A stretch of 55,480 nt of DNA from assembly GCA_016200255.1 (NCBI GenBank), contig JACQFA010000021.1, positions 1 through 55,480 on the forward strand, written 5' to 3'. Positions 15,196-23,473 of the stretch are shown piece after piece. A program made the position numbers and the translations under genes. The first letter of the stretch is position 1. Each line of letters starts with the position of its first letter. The stretch is from Nitrospirota bacterium. GTDB taxonomy: Bacteria > Nitrospirota > Nitrospiria > JACQBZ01. The notes below the pieces were generated by a model that was not told where the DNA came from, ran no database searches, and saw nothing but the letters and a program-made list of their open reading frames with translations.

Positions 15196-16194
15196 ATGGC
15201 CATGTTGCGGGAGTGTGAAGCCATCGGTTCAAAACTGAAAGTCCATGCGCTGCACGGGGCGGCTTTTTTCCTCGCCGTCCAGCTCCTCCTCGGTTGTTCG
15301 GACCGGGGCGGCCCGCTGCCGTCGACGACCGGGTATTCCCCTCCACCGCACCTCGAAAGTCCGCTTACCCCGTATCTGGATCCGAAGAAGCTGTTTTTAT
15401 ATTCCGGCGTGGCGCTTGTCGTGGACGACCGCGAAGGCCGCGTGTTGTTCGAAAAAAACCGGCATGCCCGGCAGCCGATCGCATCGCTGACCAAGTTGAT
15501 AACGGCCATGGTCGTCATTGATGCCGGTCTGCCGTGGGATGAGGTGATCCCGATTGCTCACGCGGACCGGGACCGGCTGCGCGGTTCCGGTTCCAAACTC
15601 AGTTTCGGGACTCAGCTGACACGCCGCGACCTGCTGAAGATCGCACTGGCCGGTTCCGAAAACCGGGCGGCCGCGGCCCTGGGACGGACCTATCCCGGCG
15701 GGGCCGAAGCGATGGTGGCGGCCATGAACAACGAGGCGGCGAAGCTCGGCATGACGGATACCGTCTTCCGAGATGCGGCGGGTCTCCAGAGCGGGAATGT
15801 TTCGACCGCCGCGGACCTGGTCACCCTGGTGGAGGCGGCCGGCCGCTATCCGCTGATTCGCGAGCTCACGACCATCGGGACGGATTTTGTGACGGATCGC
15901 CGGACGGGCTGGAAGATCCATTTCGTGAACACCAACCGCCTCGTCCGGAACGGTCAATGGAACATCGAGTTGAGCAAGACGGGTTATATCGCCGAGGCCG
16001 GACATTGTCTGGTGATGCGCGCCGAGATCACCGACCGGCCGGTCACGGTCGTCCTGCTGAATTCATGGGGCGAGCTGAGCAAATACGGCGACGCCAACCG
16101 CATCCGGAAATGGCTCGATCGCGCCGGACAAAAAGCCCGGGAAACAGTGCGCGTTTCGGAGCAAACCGCCCGTGAGATCACCTTCAATCGCTGA
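15196..16194 (+). CDS. D-Ala-D-Ala carboxypeptidase-like S11 lipoprotein
   Basis: The 332-residue protein is a serine peptidase of family S11 (PBP5/PbpG group) that trims or hydrolyses peptidoglycan stem peptides in the periplasm. Active-site motifs are SLTK (97-100, nucleophile Ser97), SEN (154-156) and KTG (261-263). The hydrophobic N-terminus ends in 'LLLGC' (Cys34), so it is probably a lipoprotein. A Pro-rich linker precedes the catalytic domain. The C-terminal beta domain of PBP5 is missing, as in PBP7/PbpG endopeptidases, which is an alternative activity. The stop lies 2 nt before the next gene. Confidence 0.87.
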   Translation: MAMLRECEAIGSKLKVHALHGAAFFLAVQLLLGCSDRGGPLPSTTGYSPPPHLESPLTPYLDPKKLFLYSGVALVVDDREGRVLFEKNRHARQPIASLTKLITAMVVIDAGLPWDEVIPIAHADRDRLRGSGSKLSFGTQLTRRDLLKIALAGSENRAAAALGRTYPGGAEAMVAAMNNEAAKLGMTDTVFRDAAGLQSGNVSTAADLVTLVEAAGRYPLIRELTTIGTDFVTDRRTGWKIHFVNTNRLVRNGQWNIELSKTGYIAEAGHCLVMRAEITDRPVTVVLLNSWGELSKYGDANRIRKWLDRAGQKARETVRVSEQTAREITFNR

Positions 16195-16196
16195 AA

Positions 16197-16484
16197 ATGG
16201 GAATACCAGCCGGGATGACGGATGAAGCGCCGGTCAAAATCGGATCGTGGACGTTCTATATTCTAAGATGCAGCGACGGTTCGTTTTATGCCGGCATCAC
16301 CAACGATCTGGATCGTCGGCTGAATCAGCACCGGGACGGCCGCGCCTCCCGCTACACCCGGAGTCGTCGGCCGGTGAGCATCATCTATCGTGAATCGTGT
16401 GAGAGCCGTTCGCATGCCTTGAAGCGGGAATGCGCCGTGAAGGCCCTGTCGCGAAAGGAAAAGGAAAAATTGACGGAGGGGAGT
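16197..16484 (+). CDS. GIY-YIG nuclease (UPF0213-like), lacks its own stop
   Basis: Residues 1-96 form a small GIY-YIG domain protein: 'WTFYILRCSDGSFYAGITNDLDRRLNQHRDGRASRYT' and 'ESRSHALKRECAVKALSRKEKEKL', typical of the UPF0213/YhbQ group of structure-specific endonucleases. The usual end of the family lies at about 'KEKLTEG', but there is no stop codon. The frame runs straight into the cytochrome at ATG 16485 and ends only at 17108. It is therefore either a genuine fusion of 303 residues or a gene that has lost its stop. I give only the nuclease part here. Confidence 0.75.
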
Positions 16485-17108
16485 ATGAAGAAGTTCAGCC
16501 GGGGAGTTGATCTTGCAAACGTATTCAAGAGACATCACCGAATGTTCGGTCTGTTGATCCTGACGGCCGCGTTGATCGTCACGGGCTTTACCGGTGAGGG
16601 ATTCGCAAAGGGAAAGACGAAGGAGTCGCCCGATCACCTGCAGGCCAAGCGGATCAGCCATGGGGAGTACCTGGTCAATACCTCGGGCTGCCATGACTGT
16701 CATACGCCATGGATCATGAAACCGAACGGCCCCGGCCCGGATATGTCCCGGATGTTATCGGGTCATCCGGAATCGCTTGTGATGCCGCCGCCCCTCAAAC
16801 TGGAAGCTCCGTGGGTCTGGATGGCTGCCGGTTCCAATACCGCCTTCGCCGGTCCCTGGGGAATCAGCTATACCAAGAACCTGACCCCCGATCCGACCGG
16901 ACTGGGCGGCTGGACCGAGAAAGAGTTCATTGCGGCGATCCGGACCGGGAAAGCCCGCGGAACCGGACGGCTGATCATGCCGCCGATGCCGATACAGGAT
17001 TACCGGAGCTTTACAGATGAGGACTTGAAATCAATCTTTGCCTATCTGCAGACGATTCCGCCGATTAAAAACACGCCGCCGTCTTATCAGTCGCCCCCGG
17101 CGCCATAA
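16485..17108 (+). CDS. Exported monohaem c-type cytochrome
   Basis: Starting at ATG 16485, which has a well-placed GGAGGGG site inside the end of the nuclease ORF, the 207-residue product has a signal peptide ('FGLLILTAALIVTGFTGEGFA'). One haem-attachment motif, CHDCH (69-73), follows within 'HGEYLVNTSGCHDCHTPW', and a later 'LIMPPMPIQDYRSFTDEDLKSIFAYLQTI' supplies the probable Met ligand and the C-terminal helix of class I cytochromes c. It should transfer electrons in the periplasm. The internal ribosome site suggests independent translation even though the frame is continuous with the GIY-YIG gene. Confidence 0.85.
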   Translation: MKKFSRGVDLANVFKRHHRMFGLLILTAALIVTGFTGEGFAKGKTKESPDHLQAKRISHGEYLVNTSGCHDCHTPWIMKPNGPGPDMSRMLSGHPESLVMPPPLKLEAPWVWMAAGSNTAFAGPWGISYTKNLTPDPTGLGGWTEKEFIAAIRTGKARGTGRLIMPPMPIQDYRSFTDEDLKSIFAYLQTIPPIKNTPPSYQSPPAP

Positions 17109-17127
17109 GCATCAAGGAGGTGCTCCC

Positions 17128-17514
17128 ATGCCGTTTATGTGGTCCTACAATTCACAGATCTACTCGCTGTTGCGCATCGTCGTCGGATTTCTCTTTCTGT
17201 GGCATGGTGTTCAAAAGCTGTTCGGTTTTCCGGACCCGATGCCGGCCGGGGTCCCCGCGCTTATCATCTACGGCGCCGGTCCGATCGAGCTGGTCGGAGG
17301 GACGCTCGTCATGATCGGGCTCTTCACGCGATGGGCCGCCTTTCTTTGCAGCGGTCTGATGGCCGTCGCATACTGGATGGCACACGGAATGAAGGCGCTC
17401 CTGCCGATCCAGAACGGCGGCGACATGGCGGTCCTGTTCTGCTTCGTGTTTCTCTTCATCTCGACGCAGGGGGGCGGCCTTTGGAGCGTGGATGCCGTTC
17501 AGGGCCGTCGGTAG
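17128..17514 (+). CDS. DoxX family membrane protein
   Basis: The 128-residue protein has four hydrophobic helices and the DoxX pattern 'LLRIVVGFLFLWHGVQKLFGFP.P......IYGAGPIELVGGTLVMIGLFTRWAAFLCSGLMAVAYW'. DoxX-family proteins lie in the inner membrane and have been linked to thiosulfate:quinone oxidoreduction or to redox stress; the exact role here is unknown. AAGGAGG precedes ATG 17128. Gene order after the cytochrome and before a cupin suggests a small redox-related cluster. Confidence 0.85.
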   Translation: MPFMWSYNSQIYSLLRIVVGFLFLWHGVQKLFGFPDPMPAGVPALIIYGAGPIELVGGTLVMIGLFTRWAAFLCSGLMAVAYWMAHGMKALLPIQNGGDMAVLFCFVFLFISTQGGGLWSVDAVQGRR

Positions 17515-17560
17515 AAATGCAACTACGGTTCATTGCAACGGACAGCAAGGAGGACAGGCC

Positions 17561-17989
17561 ATGATCAAACGGTCCAGAACGGCGACGTTTCCAAACGGCG
17601 TGAAGCTGATCAAGTGGGGAAGGAAGGAAGAACCAACGGCCGATACCGTTGCGGAAGAGATGAAGCGATTCGGCTACGGCGTGTACGACCTTCAAACGGT
17701 TGCTCCTTGGTTTGAACGGGACCGTCACGCGCATGACGAGCCCGAGATCCGGGCCGCCGTATCGGGCGCCATTACGTTTCATTTTGATGAATATCCGATC
17801 ACAATCGAAGCGGGCGACATCCTATTGATTCCCGGCGGAATGGCCCATGAAGTGTTCAGCCACAATTCGCGCCCCTTTTCAGCCTACAAGGGATCGGCAA
17901 GCGGGGAACGGAAGGTGACGGAGCATGAGCACGGCAAGGGAAGCAAGGAAGAACTGACCCGCAAGGCGCCGGTCTCCAACCGGAAATGA
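17561..17989 (+). CDS. Cupin domain protein
   Basis: The 142-residue soluble protein has a single cupin barrel: motif 1 'DRHAHDEPEIRAAVSGAITFHFDE' with metal-type His and Glu residues, motif 2 'IEAGDILLIPGGMAHEVFSH' with the last His. Small cupins of this kind are metal-binding and may be dioxygenases, isomerases or sensors; the substrate cannot be told. AAGGAGG precedes ATG 17561. The stop overlaps the next start as ATGA. Confidence 0.8.
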   Translation: MIKRSRTATFPNGVKLIKWGRKEEPTADTVAEEMKRFGYGVYDLQTVAPWFERDRHAHDEPEIRAAVSGAITFHFDEYPITIEAGDILLIPGGMAHEVFSHNSRPFSAYKGSASGERKVTEHEHGKGSKEELTRKAPVSNRK

Positions 17990-18651
17990 ACCTGATCGGT
18001 CTCGATTTGGACGGCACGCTCGAAGACAGCCGGAACGACATGGCGGCCGTCGTTCATCGGGTTCGCGCGGGTCTGGGATTGCGGCCCCGCCCGACCGATG
18101 CCGTCCGTCCCTGGGTCAATAAGGGAATGGAACAGCTCTACCGCGCCTGTTTTGACGATTACATCCAACTGAATGACGCCGGGCTGGAAGAAGTCCGTAA
18201 AAGGTACGAGGCCGACTACTTGGAAAACGTCGCGGCCGAGACACGGCTCTACCCGGGAATGTCCGAATCGGTATCACGACTGGCCGATCTGGGCCGCCTG
18301 GCCGTGATCACGAACAAGCCCGAGCGGATCTCCCGCCGGTTGTTGGAGGTCCTCGGCATCGACAAATTCATCGGGGCCGTGATCGGAGGCGACACCTGCC
18401 CGAAGAGCAAGCCCGATCTGATTGTTTTGGAAGAGGCGGCCCACCGGGTCGGATTCGATAAGACGAAGGGACGGGCGGTCATGATCGGCGACACCGAGGC
18501 CGATATGAAACTCGGCCGGGCCTTTGGCGCAAAGACGATCTGGGCCGCCTGGGGCTATACCGATCAGATCGGCAGCGAGCCCGATATCACGGCCAAAACA
18601 CCGGCCGACCTTCCGGCGATGGTCCGATCCGTCCTTGCGCAGAAGCCATAA
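17986..18651 (+). CDS. HAD phosphatase, phosphoglycolate-phosphatase-like
   Basis: The 221-residue HAD hydrolase has all four motifs: DLDGTLEDS at about 7-15 (nucleophile Asp), 'AVITNKPE' (motif II), 'PKSKPD' (motif III Lys) and 'VMIGDTEADM' (motif IV). A helical cap between motifs I and II gives the C1 type of Gph. It probably removes 2-phosphoglycolate formed in DNA repair or photorespiration-like metabolism, but other sugar phosphates are possible. It is coupled to the cupin gene by a 4-nt overlap. It is not a KdsC-type enzyme, because KdsC lacks this cap, although broad specificity is conceivable. Confidence 0.87.
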   Translation: MNLIGLDLDGTLEDSRNDMAAVVHRVRAGLGLRPRPTDAVRPWVNKGMEQLYRACFDDYIQLNDAGLEEVRKRYEADYLENVAAETRLYPGMSESVSRLADLGRLAVITNKPERISRRLLEVLGIDKFIGAVIGGDTCPKSKPDLIVLEEAAHRVGFDKTKGRAVMIGDTEADMKLGRAFGAKTIWAAWGYTDQIGSEPDITAKTPADLPAMVRSVLAQKP

Positions 18652-18669
18652 ACGACGAGGTAGTCTGAG

Positions 18670-19065
18670 ATGAAGAAATCCTTTTCCATCCGCATCCTTT
18701 TGGCCGCCGCTATTCTTGTCCTCACCTCCTGTTCATTGGAAACCGGGCCGAAGTTGGGGAAAAGCCCGATCGGCGAGATGGCGATCACGGCACCGGAAGG
18801 GTATGGGAACAAAACGGCTGCGGCCAGGAATCAGGACGGGATCGATCATCTGCTTCGCGAGCACTGGCGGAAGGCCGAGGCCGATTTCGACCGCGCGCTG
18901 GAGAGCGATCCGAATCTGGCGGCGGCCCATTTCAATCTGGCGTTGTCTCTGGATCAGCAGGAAAAACGCGCGGAGGCCGTGACACATTTCAAAAAAGCGG
19001 TCGAGCTGGCTCCGAACGATCCTCGAATCCGTGAGAATGAAATTTTGAAGAAATATATCAGGTAA
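18670..19065 (+). CDS. Small TPR lipoprotein
   Basis: The 131-residue protein has a lipoprotein signal ending in 'ILVLTSC' (Cys21) and about two tetratricopeptide repeats: 'LLREHWRKAEADFDRALESDPNLAAAHFNLALSLDQQEKRAEAVTHFKKAVELAPNDP'. It should be membrane-anchored on the periplasmic side and act as a scaffold. ATG 18670 follows a GACGAGG-like site. It converges with msrB. Confidence 0.8.
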   Translation: MKKSFSIRILLAAAILVLTSCSLETGPKLGKSPIGEMAITAPEGYGNKTAAARNQDGIDHLLREHWRKAEADFDRALESDPNLAAAHFNLALSLDQQEKRAEAVTHFKKAVELAPNDPRIRENEILKKYIR

Positions 19066-19076
19066 ACGGTCCGGAT

Positions 19077-19565
19077 TTATGTTGGAATGAATTTCAGCGC
19101 GATGCCGTTGTTGCACCAGCGCTGGCCGGTGGGCGGGGGGCCGTCCTTGAAGACATGCCCATGATGTCCGCCGCAGCGGACGCAGTGGTATTCGGTCCGG
19201 GGCAGTAAAAGCATGTAGTCCTTTTTGGTTTCCAGACTTCCTTCGATCGAGGTGAAGAAACTCGGCCAGCCGGTGCCGCTGTCGAACTTCATCTCGGAGG
19301 TGAAGAGCGGCAGCTCGCAGCCGGCGCAGACATACCGGCCTTTTTTCTTATTGTCGTTGAACGGACTGGTGAAAGGCCGTTCCGTGCCTTCTTCGCGAAG
19401 TACATAGAACTGTTCCGGCGTCAATATCTTCCGCCATTCGTCCGTGGTCTTGTTAATCTTTTCGATCTTCACAGTGGACTCCTCGCCCTTCCCGAATGCT
19501 TTTCGGGTGATCAAGACGGCCGCGACCAGGCCGAAAAAACCGGATAGGAACCGACGTCGATTCAT
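19077..19565 (-). CDS. msrB: Exported methionine-R-sulfoxide reductase
   Basis: The 162-residue enzyme reduces methionine-R-sulfoxide in proteins. Zinc cysteines are C80/C83 and C128/C131, and the catalytic Cys151 lies in 'QRWCNNGIALKF'; 'DSGTGWPSF' and 'CGGHHGHVF' are family signatures. The N-terminus 'MNRRRFLSGFFGLVAAVLI' has a twin-arginine-like signal, so the protein is probably exported by Tat and repairs periplasmic proteins; most bacterial MsrB proteins are cytosolic. It converges with the TPR lipoprotein. A REP-like palindrome and a 58-residue ORF lie upstream on the same strand. Confidence 0.93.
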   Translation of the reverse strand: MNRRRFLSGFFGLVAAVLITRKAFGKGEESTVKIEKINKTTDEWRKILTPEQFYVLREEGTERPFTSPFNDNKKKGRYVCAGCELPLFTSEMKFDSGTGWPSFFTSIEGSLETKKDYMLLLPRTEYHCVRCGGHHGHVFKDGPPPTGQRWCNNGIALKFIPT

Positions 19566-19633
19566 GCGATTATTATAATAGAGTCCGGCGGCTAATTCCA
19601 GTCAGTAAATCCAAGGGGTGTGGCGGGCGTGTT

Positions 19634-19662
19634 GTAGGGGCGTATTGCAATACGCCCCCTAC
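19634..19662. repeat. REP-like palindrome (GTAGGGGCGTATTG core)
   Basis: GTAGGGGCGTATTG is followed immediately by its complement with one extra C. The shape 'GTAGGGGCG...CGCCCC(C)TAC' is typical of REP elements that are mobilised by RAYT (TnpA_REP) transposases. It shares its inner GGGCGTAT/ATACGCCC with the hairpin at 764-792. It lies between the 58-residue ORF and msrB. Confidence 0.75.
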
Positions 19663-19679
19663 GGAGCTGAAGTACATTT

Positions 19680-19856
19680 TCAGGGAAGGAGTTGCCACTC
19701 GTCTTTTTCGATCATCACTTTCTGGCCGGTCTGGAGCTGTTTCACGTCCTCGCGCTCGAACATCCCCAGATACCGCTCGATCCGATCCTTCTCGATAATC
19801 CGATCTTCCTTCGTCTGGCCCGTCGCCAGCTTGAATCGTCTGATGAGTACCGCCAT
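19680..19856 (-). CDS. 58-residue soluble protein, unknown
   Basis: The minus strand encodes a 58-residue charged protein: 'MAVLIRRFKLATGQTKEDRI' then 'IEKDRIERYLGMFEREDV' and a C-terminal 'GQKVMIEKDEWQLLP'. GAGGAGAGG lies right before the ATG (19854-19856), and a promoter with TTGACT-N18-TATAAT lies at 19931-19960. These signals make it a probable real gene, although it is short. I recognise no family; there is no signal peptide or membrane segment. msrB lies downstream on the same strand. Confidence 0.6.
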   Translation of the reverse strand: MAVLIRRFKLATGQTKEDRIIEKDRIERYLGMFEREDVKQLQTGQKVMIEKDEWQLLP

Positions 19857-19930
19857 TTCCTCTCCTCTGCCTGGTTTTATTCAAAATCGTTATCCGGAAC
19901 GACTTCAACTGATCGCCAAAAAAGCTGCTG

Positions 19931-19960
19931 ATTATACTGGTTGTGACGAGAATAAGTCAA
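19931..19960 (-). promoter_or_regulatory. Sigma70 promoter for the 58-residue ORF
   Basis: Read on the minus strand, TTGACT (19955-19960) and TATAAT (19931-19936) are 18 nt apart. The predicted leader to the ATG is about 70 nt. Confidence 0.6.
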
Positions 19961-20022
19961 GTTTGGAACTGAAGGGATTGCAAAAAGTCTTAGGATAGGT
20001 TATAAGTACAGGACTCTACTTG

Positions 20023-21459
20023 ATGAGGTATTCCATCTTGCGCTGTTTTGGGTTCCGGGCAAAAGTTATTTATTTTATTCTTGTCGTCCTCGTTGGAGCC
20101 GCTCCCGGCATCGCGGTGGCCGAGGCGGCGGACTGGCCGGCCTATCTTTTCGGCCCGGCTCATTCCTCATGGAACAGTCTTGCGACCGCCATTACGCCAG
20201 CGAATGCAGCCGGTCTGGTCCAGGCATGGCAGTGGACACCCGACGCGCCGATACTTCCGGGGCAACCGGAGGGCGCGCTCCTGGCCAGTCCCACGGTATT
20301 CCTCGGGCGGATTTATATCGGAACCAACAGCGGCGATTTCTACGCGCTGGACGAGGCGACCGGAGGCGTCGTCTGGAAGCGGTTTATCGCATTCGCCCCG
20401 GGCACGACCTGCGGCGCAATCGGTTTTAGCTCCACGGCCACGGTCGCCGCCGACCCCGTGACGGACCGGCCCACGGTCTATGTGGGAGCGGCGGACGGTT
20501 ATCTCTACGCATTGGACGCGGCCGATGGGAGCACCGTTTGGCGTTCGCTGGTTGCCGCGCCCTCCGAGACGGTGAACGACTACTATATCTGGGGTTCGCC
20601 GACCGTGTTCGACGGTCGCATCTATATCGGCGTCTCCTCCCAGTGCGACAATCCGTTGGTCCAGGGAGGCTTGAGGGCATTCGATCAGTCGACGGGTGCT
20701 CTGTTGGCGAGCTATGACACGGTTCCGAACTCGAGTTTGGGTGGGAGCATCTGGAGCAGCGCGGCGGCGCAAGCCGGGGCCGTTTGGGTAACGACTGGGA
20801 ACGAAGATCCCGGCAGCCCTCAAGTCGGTGATTCAAATTCCATCATTCGTCTCGACAGCCTTACCCTCGTCAAGCAGGATATCTGGACCGTGCCGCTCCT
20901 TCAACAGACTCACGACGGGGATTTCGGAGCTTCTCCCACGCTGTTTTCCGTTCAGATCGGTCGGACCCTCACCGGTCTCATTGGGGCCTGCAACAAGAAC
21001 GGAAAATTCTATGCCCTCAACGCGATGAATCTGTATCGGGGTCCGGTCTGGTCATTCCAGGTCAGCAGGACGGCCTCCGGGCGGGGCTTTTGCCTCGCCG
21101 CAGCTGTCTGGGACGGCTCCCGATTGTTTGTCGCCGGCAACGAGACGACGATCCGCAGGGTCGCCTACAAGGGTTCCGTCCGACGATTGAGTCCCGCCAC
21201 GGGGAAGCCGATTTGGGAAACCGGCCTTCCCGCGCAAGTGATCGGAACACCGACACTCAATGCCTCCGGCGTCCTCGCCGCGGCGACGTGGAACTTCAGT
21301 GCGAATGCCGCCTACCTTCTCAACGCCGCTACGGGCGCGATTCTCGCCACGATCAGCACTTCCAACAGCATGGTTTTCGCACAGCCGGTCTTTGCCGATA
21401 ACTACCTGCTGATCGCCACCCAGGACCAGGGGCTTCACGCCTACCAGCCGGGACCTTGA
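20023..21459 (+). CDS. Exported PQQ-type beta-propeller protein
   Basis: The ~478-residue protein has a signal peptide ('VIYFILVVLVGAAPGIAVAEA') and repeated blades of the PQQ/quinoprotein type: 'YALDEATGGVVWKRF', 'YALDAADGSTVWRSL', 'RRLSPATGKPIWETGL', with a matching last blade 'LNAATGAILATI'. It should be periplasmic or secreted. I see no dehydrogenase-specific C-terminal cytochrome or Ca/PQQ active-site arrangement I could confirm, so a scaffold or polyvinyl-alcohol-dehydrogenase-like role is equally possible. ATG 20023 follows an in-frame TTG. It converges with metG, 15 nt apart. Confidence 0.75.
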   Translation: MRYSILRCFGFRAKVIYFILVVLVGAAPGIAVAEAADWPAYLFGPAHSSWNSLATAITPANAAGLVQAWQWTPDAPILPGQPEGALLASPTVFLGRIYIGTNSGDFYALDEATGGVVWKRFIAFAPGTTCGAIGFSSTATVAADPVTDRPTVYVGAADGYLYALDAADGSTVWRSLVAAPSETVNDYYIWGSPTVFDGRIYIGVSSQCDNPLVQGGLRAFDQSTGALLASYDTVPNSSLGGSIWSSAAAQAGAVWVTTGNEDPGSPQVGDSNSIIRLDSLTLVKQDIWTVPLLQQTHDGDFGASPTLFSVQIGRTLTGLIGACNKNGKFYALNAMNLYRGPVWSFQVSRTASGRGFCLAAAVWDGSRLFVAGNETTIRRVAYKGSVRRLSPATGKPIWETGLPAQVIGTPTLNASGVLAAATWNFSANAAYLLNAATGAILATISTSNSMVFAQPVFADNYLLIATQDQGLHAYQPGP

Positions 21460-21474
21460 ATCGAATCGTAGAAC

Positions 21475-23457
21475 TTATTTCACGCGCAATCCGGGCTGGA
21501 CCGGTTCGATGAAGGTCGCGAGCGCCTCGACTTCCTTGTCGCCCGCCGCTAAAATCATTCCTCGCGATTCGATCCCGCGAATCACGGCCGGTTTCAGATT
21601 GGCGATGAGAATTACCGATTTTCCGATCAGTTCTTCCGGAATATATTTTTTTGCGATGCCGGCCACGATCTGACGGGTTTCGGTTCCGATATCAACCGAA
21701 AGCTTCAACAACTTGTCGGCCCCGGCCACTTTTTCGGCCGTGACGACGCGGCCGACGCGAAGTTCCAGCTTGCGGAAGTCATCAATCGTAATTAAAGAGG
21801 GCTCGGTCTGTGTCGATTCCATTCGGATCTCCTTTGAAAGTGTTGCAGAAGCAACGGTTTCTTGTTTCGGAATGGTTGCTGGCGCTTCCATCCGGGGGAA
21901 AAGCGGTCTTCCTTTTTGAACGGCCCGGGCCGGTTTGAGTTTCCCCCACTGATAGTCCCACGGCTTCAGCGCATGATCGAGTTGCGCTGTCGAGCCGATC
22001 TCCGTGATCATGCGTTGTGCCGTCGTCGGCATGAAGGGAAAAAGATAGATCGCGAGGATGCGTATCGTCTCGGCCAGATGATAAAGAACCGTGTCCAGGC
22101 GGGGACGTTTTTTGGGATCCTTGGCCAGATCCCACGGGGCGTTCTGCTCGACATACCGGTTGGCTGAGTCCACGAGCGTCCAGATCTCAAGCAGCGCGCG
22201 ATGAAACGCAAACCGGTCCATCTCACCTCCAACCGATTTGTAAAGTTTCCCGGCCCGGGCGGCCATCCGCCGGTCGTCCGCCTTGACCGCTTTGGGATGC
22301 GGTTTGGGAACCGCCCCGCCGGAATACTTTTCGATCATCGTGAGCGTTCGGGAGAAAAGGTTTCCGAGATCGTTCGCCAGCTCGCTGTTGTATCGGCCCG
22401 TCATGGCCTGCTTCGAAAAATCGCCGTCCTGTCCGAACGGAACCTCCCTCAGAAGAAAATACCGGAAGGCGTCCGTTCCGTACTCGGCCGCCATCGCGTT
22501 GGGATCCACGACGTTGCCAAGGCTCTTGGACATCTTCTCTCCGTTCACGGTCCACCAGCCGTGCGCGAAGAGGGTTTTAGGAAGATCCAGCCCGAGCGCC
22601 ATCAGCAGCGTGGACCAGTAAACGGCATGGGTCGTGAGGATGTCCTTTCCAACCAGATGGATGTCGGCCGGCCACCATTTTTTGAACCGCCGGTCATCGG
22701 AGCCATAGCCGGGGACCGAGATATAATTGACGAGCGCATCCACCCAGACATACGTGACGTAGTCCGGATCGAACGGGAAGGGAATTCCCCAGGAGAGACG
22801 CGCGCGCGGTCGGGAGATGCAGAGGTCTTCGAGCGGGCGGTCTAAAAATCCCAGTACTTCGTTCCGCCGGCTCTCGGGCTGAATGAATCCGGGATGTTTT
22901 CGGATATGCTGAATCAGCCGATCCCGATAGGCGCTCATCTTGAAGAAATAGTTCGACTCCGAGATATGCTCGACCGGCCGGCCGCATTCCGGGCATTTCC
23001 CGTCCACGACCTCGTTCCCGGCCCAGAACCGTTCATCCGGCAGGCAGTACCAGCCCTCGTACGCCGCCTGATAAAGGAGGTTGCGATCCTTCAGTTCCCG
23101 AAGAACGTACTGAACGATCCATTTGTGGCGGTCTTCCGTCGTGCGGACAAAGTCGCTGTTCGAGATCGTCAGGCGCTTCCAGAGTTCCTTGAAGGCCGTG
23201 ACCATCCGGTCGGCATGCGCCTGGGGATCCAGCCCCTGCTTGACGGCCGCCTGCTGGACTTTTTGACCGTGCTCATCCGTCCCGGTCAGAAAAAATGTCT
23301 CGTATCCGCGGAGCCGTTTGTACCGCGCGAGGACATCGGCCGCGATGGTGGTGTAGGCATGGCCGATATGGGGAACGTCGTTGACGTAGTAGATCGGCGT
23401 CGTGATATAAAACGTTTTTTGTTTCCGCAAAATTATTTTTCGGGGCGATGGTTTCAT
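21475..23457 (-). CDS. metG: Methionyl-tRNA synthetase with C-terminal tRNA-binding domain
   Basis: The enzyme charges tRNA-Met. The 660-residue sequence has the class I signatures PHIGH (29-33) and KMSKS, and a zinc-type insert with 'CLPDE...CPECGRP' that resembles the one-knuckle form. An anticodon-binding helical domain follows ('RALLEIWTLVDSANRYVEQNAPW'). A fused EMAP/Trbp111-type domain ends the protein: 'DDFRKLELRVGRVVTAEKVAGADKLLKLSVDIG'. Length fits the fused form. It is the last gene of the minus-strand operon, 16 nt after holB. Confidence 0.96.
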   Translation of the reverse strand: MKPSPRKIILRKQKTFYITTPIYYVNDVPHIGHAYTTIAADVLARYKRLRGYETFFLTGTDEHGQKVQQAAVKQGLDPQAHADRMVTAFKELWKRLTISNSDFVRTTEDRHKWIVQYVLRELKDRNLLYQAAYEGWYCLPDERFWAGNEVVDGKCPECGRPVEHISESNYFFKMSAYRDRLIQHIRKHPGFIQPESRRNEVLGFLDRPLEDLCISRPRARLSWGIPFPFDPDYVTYVWVDALVNYISVPGYGSDDRRFKKWWPADIHLVGKDILTTHAVYWSTLLMALGLDLPKTLFAHGWWTVNGEKMSKSLGNVVDPNAMAAEYGTDAFRYFLLREVPFGQDGDFSKQAMTGRYNSELANDLGNLFSRTLTMIEKYSGGAVPKPHPKAVKADDRRMAARAGKLYKSVGGEMDRFAFHRALLEIWTLVDSANRYVEQNAPWDLAKDPKKRPRLDTVLYHLAETIRILAIYLFPFMPTTAQRMITEIGSTAQLDHALKPWDYQWGKLKPARAVQKGRPLFPRMEAPATIPKQETVASATLSKEIRMESTQTEPSLITIDDFRKLELRVGRVVTAEKVAGADKLLKLSVDIGTETRQIVAGIAKKYIPEELIGKSVILIANLKPAVIRGIESRGMILAAGDKEVEALATFIEPVQPGLRVK

Positions 23458-23473
23458 GTCCGATGAGGCTCGT

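Noticed and set aside
17986..18651. HAD phosphatase as a replacement KdsC
   Set aside because: It has a helical cap of the phosphoglycolate-phosphatase type and lies far from the KDO genes; substitution for KdsC cannot be inferred from sequence.
19573..19908. 111-codon minus-strand ORF overlapping the 58-residue gene
   Set aside because: It runs through the REP palindrome and is in another frame than the gene with promoter and ribosome site.
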